Part shown: piece after piece, positions 6,275 to 10,375 of the stretch | Numbering within the stretch: position 1 is the first letter of the stretch | Layout: each line of letters begins with the position of its first letter | Assembly (NCBI GenBank): GCA_038230975.1 | Contig: JBBRMF010000189.1 | Coordinates: 1-10,375, forward strand | Length of the DNA stretch: 10,375 bases | Source: JANXVV01 sp038230975 | GTDB taxonomy: Bacteria; Planctomycetota; Phycisphaerae; Tepidisphaerales; Tepidisphaeraceae | Direction of reading: 5' to 3' | Notes under the pieces: model-generated | The model's input: the letters and a program-made list of their open reading frames with translations, nothing else | Told to the model about the DNA's origin: nothing | Database searches by the model: none | Translations under genes and position numbers: made by a program

Positions 6275-7579
6275 TCATTCAACTTTAAATGGTCGCCCGA
6301 TGCAGAATATTTGTTTTCTGCCTTCGATGTACATTCGACCTTCGGCCATAGCGGCCGACGAATGATTTGGATCGCCCAGCTCATTGACGGCCAAAACCTC
6401 GAACTGAGCGCCGGCTCTAATCACGTAACTGCGTCCACCGTTGGCGAAAAATAAATGCCCGTCGCCATCCGCGATCGGGCTGGCCCAGGTCGTCGAGATT
6501 CCTTCGAGTTTATTCGCGTAGATCTGTTCGCCCGTTTCCGCCTTCCAGCAACGGAGCAAATTCGGAGATTGAAGTCGATAGACAAATCCACCTTGAATTA
6601 CGGCTGAACCGATGGCCTCCGTAAGCTTGGGAATCGTCCATTTGATGTGCGTTGCCGTGACATCACCCGTCCCCGTCGGGTCAACGGCAAAACCTGGTCC
6701 ACCGCGCCCGGAGTCAAAGTAGACGATGCCGTCACCGTAAACCGGACTTGAGGCATCTCCACCGCCACGACACCACCAAAGGCGCTGTCCGTTCGCCGGA
6801 TCGAAGCTTTGCAATCCATCATTTGTAAGTCCGCCGCCCGAGGCCAGCACAAGCATTTGCTGTTTGCCATTCACAGAAATCATCACCGGTGTACTGTGTG
6901 CGAAGCCAACTGTGGGCATTTTGGTTTCCCACTTCTTTTCACCGTCGCTTTTGTTAAACGCCACGATCTTTGAGTCATTTTTCTGAGCCATCGCATACAA
7001 CAGGATGACGGTATCGCCATACAACACCGGGCTGCTGCCAAGGGTGACGTCAAACGAGTGGGGAACCAGTTCTTTCCGCCATTCCAAGTGCCCGTCAAGG
7101 TCAAGCGATGCTAGAACTGCTGAGCCAAATGCGACAATAACGTGCTTGCCGTCTGTACACGGCGTTGGCGCGGCATAACCGCCGCCCGATCCACTTCGAA
7201 AATCATTGCGGACCCAAAGACCTGGTTTGATCTCCGTATCCCAAAGCCTAGTGCCGTTTGATGCCTTGTAACAGGTTACGTGGTGCGCGGGGATCGACTT
7301 ACGATCTGCTGCGTTTTCGGTCCAAGTAACCGTGCAGACAAAAACACGATCACCCCACACAATCGGACTGGCATGCCCTTCGCCGGGCAAATCGGAATGC
7401 CACAAAACGTTTTTCTTTTCCTTCCCACCCCACTCGATCGGCAACAGCTTGTCGGTGGCCAGCCCCATGCCCGTTGGCCCTCGAAACTGCGGCCAATTCT
7501 CAGCCTTTGCAAAACTCGTAACAAAAATAAAGCAAAGGACAATCGGTAACGTATTTCGACGGGTCAGGAGCGGTTGCAT
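6275..7579 (-). CDS. Secreted PQQ-like beta-propeller repeat protein
   Basis: This 434-aa protein has a Sec signal peptide (residues 1-26, positively charged start, hydrophobic 11-22, AKA before the cleavage site), with the mature form starting ENWPQFRGPTGMG. The NWPQFRG opening is a hallmark of a large planctomycete family of PQQ-type propellers. Blade-like units repeat along the chain: ASPIVWGDRVFVCTV (70-84), AAPTPCTDGKHVIVAFGS (136-153), GSSPVLYGDTVILL (181-194), STPVMISVNGKQQMLVLASG (229-248), SSPVYGDGIVYFDSG (277-291), GSAVIQGGFVYRL (324-336) and ASPIADGDGHLFFANG (366-381). This fits about seven blades. The Trp-docking pattern is present, but nothing shows that PQQ is bound or that it is a dehydrogenase. 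More likely it is a binding or scaffold protein outside the cytoplasm. GGAG lies 8 nt before ATG. It is the second gene after the Asp-box protein (33-nt gap) and is probably co-transcribed with it. Confidence 0.92.
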   Translation of the reverse strand: MQPLLTRRNTLPIVLCFIFVTSFAKAENWPQFRGPTGMGLATDKLLPIEWGGKEKKNVLWHSDLPGEGHASPIVWGDRVFVCTVTWTENAADRKSIPAHHVTCYKASNGTRLWDTEIKPGLWVRNDFRSGSGGGYAAPTPCTDGKHVIVAFGSAVLASLDLDGHLEWRKELVPHSFDVTLGSSPVLYGDTVILLYAMAQKNDSKIVAFNKSDGEKKWETKMPTVGFAHSTPVMISVNGKQQMLVLASGGGLTNDGLQSFDPANGQRLWWCRGGGDASSPVYGDGIVYFDSGRGGPGFAVDPTGTGDVTATHIKWTIPKLTEAIGSAVIQGGFVYRLQSPNLLRCWKAETGEQIYANKLEGISTTWASPIADGDGHLFFANGGRSYVIRAGAQFEVLAVNELGDPNHSSAAMAEGRMYIEGRKQIFCIGRPFKVE

Positions 7580-7612
7580 GGATATTACTCCGAGTGAATC
7601 GGTCGAATTATT

Positions 7613-8650
7613 TCATCGCTCAAATCGATAGGTGGGCTTGCCCATCGACGAGGCGTAGAAGATGTCATTCTTCGAATCCCACGCATAGTTGGGACCGACG
7701 ATTCCAACATTGAACGTCGGCGGCAAGGCAGCCACAGGTTTCCAGGTTTGACCACTATCTGTGGACTCTGAAAAACCTGCTTTACCGACCACCATCATCC
7801 GATGGCCATCCGTCGAAAACCACGGCCCAAACATCGCCTTCATGGGCCATTTCAATGTCCACGTTTTTCCTTTATCACCGCTGGTAATAACGCCCTCATC
7901 CGACATCCAATACCCAGTCCCTTTATGCACCGACATGACCGCCCCGAGCAATTTTGCATCGGATACTTTCGTCCAGGTTTTGCCGCTGTCGGTACTTCGG
8001 ACAATGCCGGCACCTCGTGATGCCAGCAGGAATTCAGCGTCGAACATACCGAGCATTTTGTATTCGCGGTCTTCCTTGACGATTTTTTTGTCAGGCCCTT
8101 CGGAGCCAAGATTTTTCCATGTTTGACCACCATCCACGCTCAAACATAGGACTCCACCGCTTTCATGCCGTATCGCCAGCAGAGCGTCTCCAGTAGATTC
8201 CCAATCCACGGCTCCGAAATCCAAATGGTTTGTTTTCCATCCGCGCCAGTGGATGCCAGAATCTGACGTGTCGCCGCACGCTCCATAGATCATAAAGCAC
8301 GCCAGGCGTTTTCCAGCAGGGTCAAAATTGAGCGCGAAGCCAGTTTCGCAGCGGCCTCCGATCTTACCGCCATCAACTCGGGCAAACGTCTGCCCCTTAT
8401 CAGAGCTTTTCCAGAGCCCCTGGTCACAGACGACCATGTACACATCCCCGGATGCGGGATCGACAGTGACGCCGGCCGTGAGACCTGGATATCCAATCTT
8501 TTTGCTGTCCTTCTGCAATTGAGAAACGACATTGTCCGAAATCGGCACCCACTGCCCTTTTTCAGCCAGCGCCACAGTCGAGCAACAAATCACTCCCAAA
8601 ATCGATAGAGCGCAGAAAGCAATGCTATGACGAATTCCCGTTCCCAACAT
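7613..8650 (-). CDS. Secreted Asp-box (BNR/sialidase-type) beta-propeller protein
   Basis: This 345-aa protein has a signal peptide ending about ALA29 before EKGQW. Six Asp-box repeats (S/T-x-D-x-G-x-T-W type) are seen: SSDKGQTF (82-89), TSDSGIHW (128-135), SVDGGQTW (171-178), STDSGKTW (219-226), SGDKGKTW (257-264) and STDSGQTW (296-303). Asp-boxes are turns on the outside of six- or seven-bladed propellers found in sialidases, Vps10-type sorting domains, YCF48-like assembly factors and GH74 xyloglucanases. No sialidase arginine triad or FRIP motif is visible, so a hydrolase name is not justified; a binding or assembly role is equally possible. GGAG lies 6 nt before ATG 8650. It is the first gene of a minus-strand pair with the PQQ-like protein and lies downstream of the rRNA terminator, so it needs its own promoter in 8651-8899. 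Confidence 0.88.
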   Translation of the reverse strand: MLGTGIRHSIAFCALSILGVICCSTVALAEKGQWVPISDNVVSQLQKDSKKIGYPGLTAGVTVDPASGDVYMVVCDQGLWKSSDKGQTFARVDGGKIGGRCETGFALNFDPAGKRLACFMIYGACGDTSDSGIHWRGWKTNHLDFGAVDWESTGDALLAIRHESGGVLCLSVDGGQTWKNLGSEGPDKKIVKEDREYKMLGMFDAEFLLASRGAGIVRSTDSGKTWTKVSDAKLLGAVMSVHKGTGYWMSDEGVITSGDKGKTWTLKWPMKAMFGPWFSTDGHRMMVVGKAGFSESTDSGQTWKPVAALPPTFNVGIVGPNYAWDSKNDIFYASSMGKPTYRFER

Positions 8651-8731
8651 TTACTTCTCCATTAGGTCATTGATGAACATTCGAAGTGCGGCAATTGCTC
8701 GAAACGAGCGTACTAAATAAAATTAAAGACA

Positions 8732-8863
8732 TCAGGAACTATACAGTGAGCTAGCAACAACGTTGCCAGTGGAATCGCAAACGAAAGGAATAAGTTGGAT
8801 CCGTTGGCGCACATAGCCGCGTAAAGTGGCGGAACTGCTACTACCCTGAACAGCTTGTATCAT
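8732..8863 (-). CDS. Possible 43-aa small ORF between rRNA terminator and propeller operon
   Basis: An open frame from ATG 8863 to TGA 8734-8732 encodes a 43-residue peptide starting MIQAVQGSSSSATLRGYV and ending NVVASSLYSS. It has no clear Shine-Dalgarno sequence, and the frame is open for only eight codons upstream. The peptide has no membrane segment and I do not recognise it. Its composition is protein-like (hydrophobic QLIPFVCD, then polar), which is why it is listed. It may be a real small gene, a remnant, or chance in a 257-nt leader. Confidence 0.2.
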   Translation of the reverse strand: MIQAVQGSSSSATLRGYVRQRIQLIPFVCDSTGNVVASSLYSS

Positions 8864-8899
8864 CCCGGGAACTTTTAGGGGAGGTACCGATTACAGCGC

Positions 8900-8945
8900 G
8901 CAACAAAGAACCCCCGATTCTGCGATAAGCAGAGATCGGGGGTTC
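8900..8945 (-). terminator. Intrinsic terminator of the rRNA operon
   Basis: On the minus strand an 11-bp stem (GAACCCCCGAT with ATCGGGGGTTC) continues, after a small internal loop, as CTGC/GCAG around a 5-nt loop, and is followed by TTTGTTG. It begins 11 nt after the 3' end of 5S rRNA, exactly where the operon should end. Confidence 0.92.
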
Positions 8946-8956
8946 GGTTGTTTAAA

Positions 8957-9065
8957 TGCTGGCAGTGACCTACTTTCCCTCTGAAGAAGTATCATCGGCT
9001 TGGCAGTCTTAACGGCCGTGTTCGGAATGGGAACGGGTGTGACCCTACCAATATTGCCACCAGCA
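8957..9065 (-). rRNA. rrf: 5S ribosomal RNA
   Basis: A 109-nt 5S rRNA is recognised by its conserved loop-A to loop-C core (ACACCCGTTCCCATTCCGAA on the minus strand) and the GGGAAAGTAGGTC region near the 3' end. The two ends, starting TGCTGGTGGC and ending GTCACTGCCAGCA, pair to form helix I with two G-U wobbles. Ends are placed by this pairing and may be off by one or two bases. It lies downstream of 23S on the same strand and just upstream of the operon terminator. Confidence 0.97.
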
Positions 9066-9293
9066 AAGATCCCACCGGCCTTGTTCAGGCCGCCGGGACC
9101 GTTTGATTATGAATGCGAGGTTCAAAGCGGAGCAATCTTCAAAAATGACGTATCGTCTTGCACAGGGTGTGTACAAGCGTTGTACGTTGGACGTTTGCAT
9201 TGCTCCACTTTCGCGACAACCGTTGAAGAATTGTGCCGAGCACATTTCTGTTCACAAGGGCTTCGTAGCCCTTATTAACGATGATCGATAAAA
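9066..9293 (-). other. Structured 23S-5S intergenic spacer (228 nt), no tRNA
   Basis: The spacer holds no tRNA and no convincing coding sequence but is rich in potential stems in the minus-strand transcript. They are a 7-bp hairpin (9256-9273, four-base loop), a 13-bp stem joining 9199-9211 with 9124-9136 (all pairs if one G-U is allowed), inside it a 6-bp hairpin at 9171-9185, and a strong hairpin at 9068-9100 (13 of 14 pairs) that ends two bases before the 5' end of 5S. Such stems commonly serve as RNase III or similar maturation sites; which nuclease acts here is not known. Confidence 0.7.

Positions 9294-10375
<1,082 letters not shown>

Noticed and set aside
9066..9293. tRNA gene in the 23S-5S spacer
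   Set aside because: No T-loop (GGTTCGAATCC-like) or cloverleaf with a 7-bp acceptor stem could be drawn.

Overview
The window looks like a chromosomal segment of a planctomycete, probably Phycisphaerae-like. The evidence is a secreted PQQ-like beta-propeller whose mature end begins NWPQFRGP, an Asp-box beta-propeller, a DUF5009/HGSNAT-type membrane acyltransferase and a DUF4038 apiosidase-like protein. This combination is typical of Planctomycetota and related soil or aquatic polysaccharide degraders. The phylum call is an inference from gene families; only the 3' third of the 23S rRNA is present to support it.

Layout. (1) Positions 1-2193, minus strand: a two-gene operon with a lipoprotein purple-acid-phosphatase-like metallophosphoesterase followed, 4 nt after its stop, by a DUF4038 apiosidase-like glycosidase that runs off the left edge. 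(2) 2194-2715: a gene-free stretch with three separate palindromic elements, including 39-nt inverted arms around a 65-nt spacer and an 89-nt nested hairpin. (3) 2716-3009, minus: a 97-aa protein with a possible HPF/RaiA-like fold. (4) 3301-6247, plus: an E. coli-type phosphoglucomutase and, 52 nt later, the HGSNAT-like acyltransferase. (5) 6275-8650, minus: an operon of two secreted beta-propellers, the Asp-box protein first and the PQQ-like protein second. It converges on the acyltransferase with a 27-nt gap. (6) 8651-10375, minus: a leader region, a strong intrinsic terminator, 5S rRNA, a long structured 228-nt spacer and the 3' part of 23S rRNA.

Themes. Several genes concern carbohydrates: apiosidase-like hydrolase, phosphoglucomutase, sugar acyltransferase-like membrane protein and extracytoplasmic propellers. 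No direct pathway linking them can be shown. The rRNA operon is transcribed toward, and terminated just before, the propeller operon. I see no CRISPR, phage, toxin-antitoxin, transposase or tRNA gene. The content is mostly ordinary; the least explained parts are the palindromic cluster at 2339-2661, the structured 23S-5S spacer, the small HPF-like protein and the glycosidase that lacks a signal peptide.
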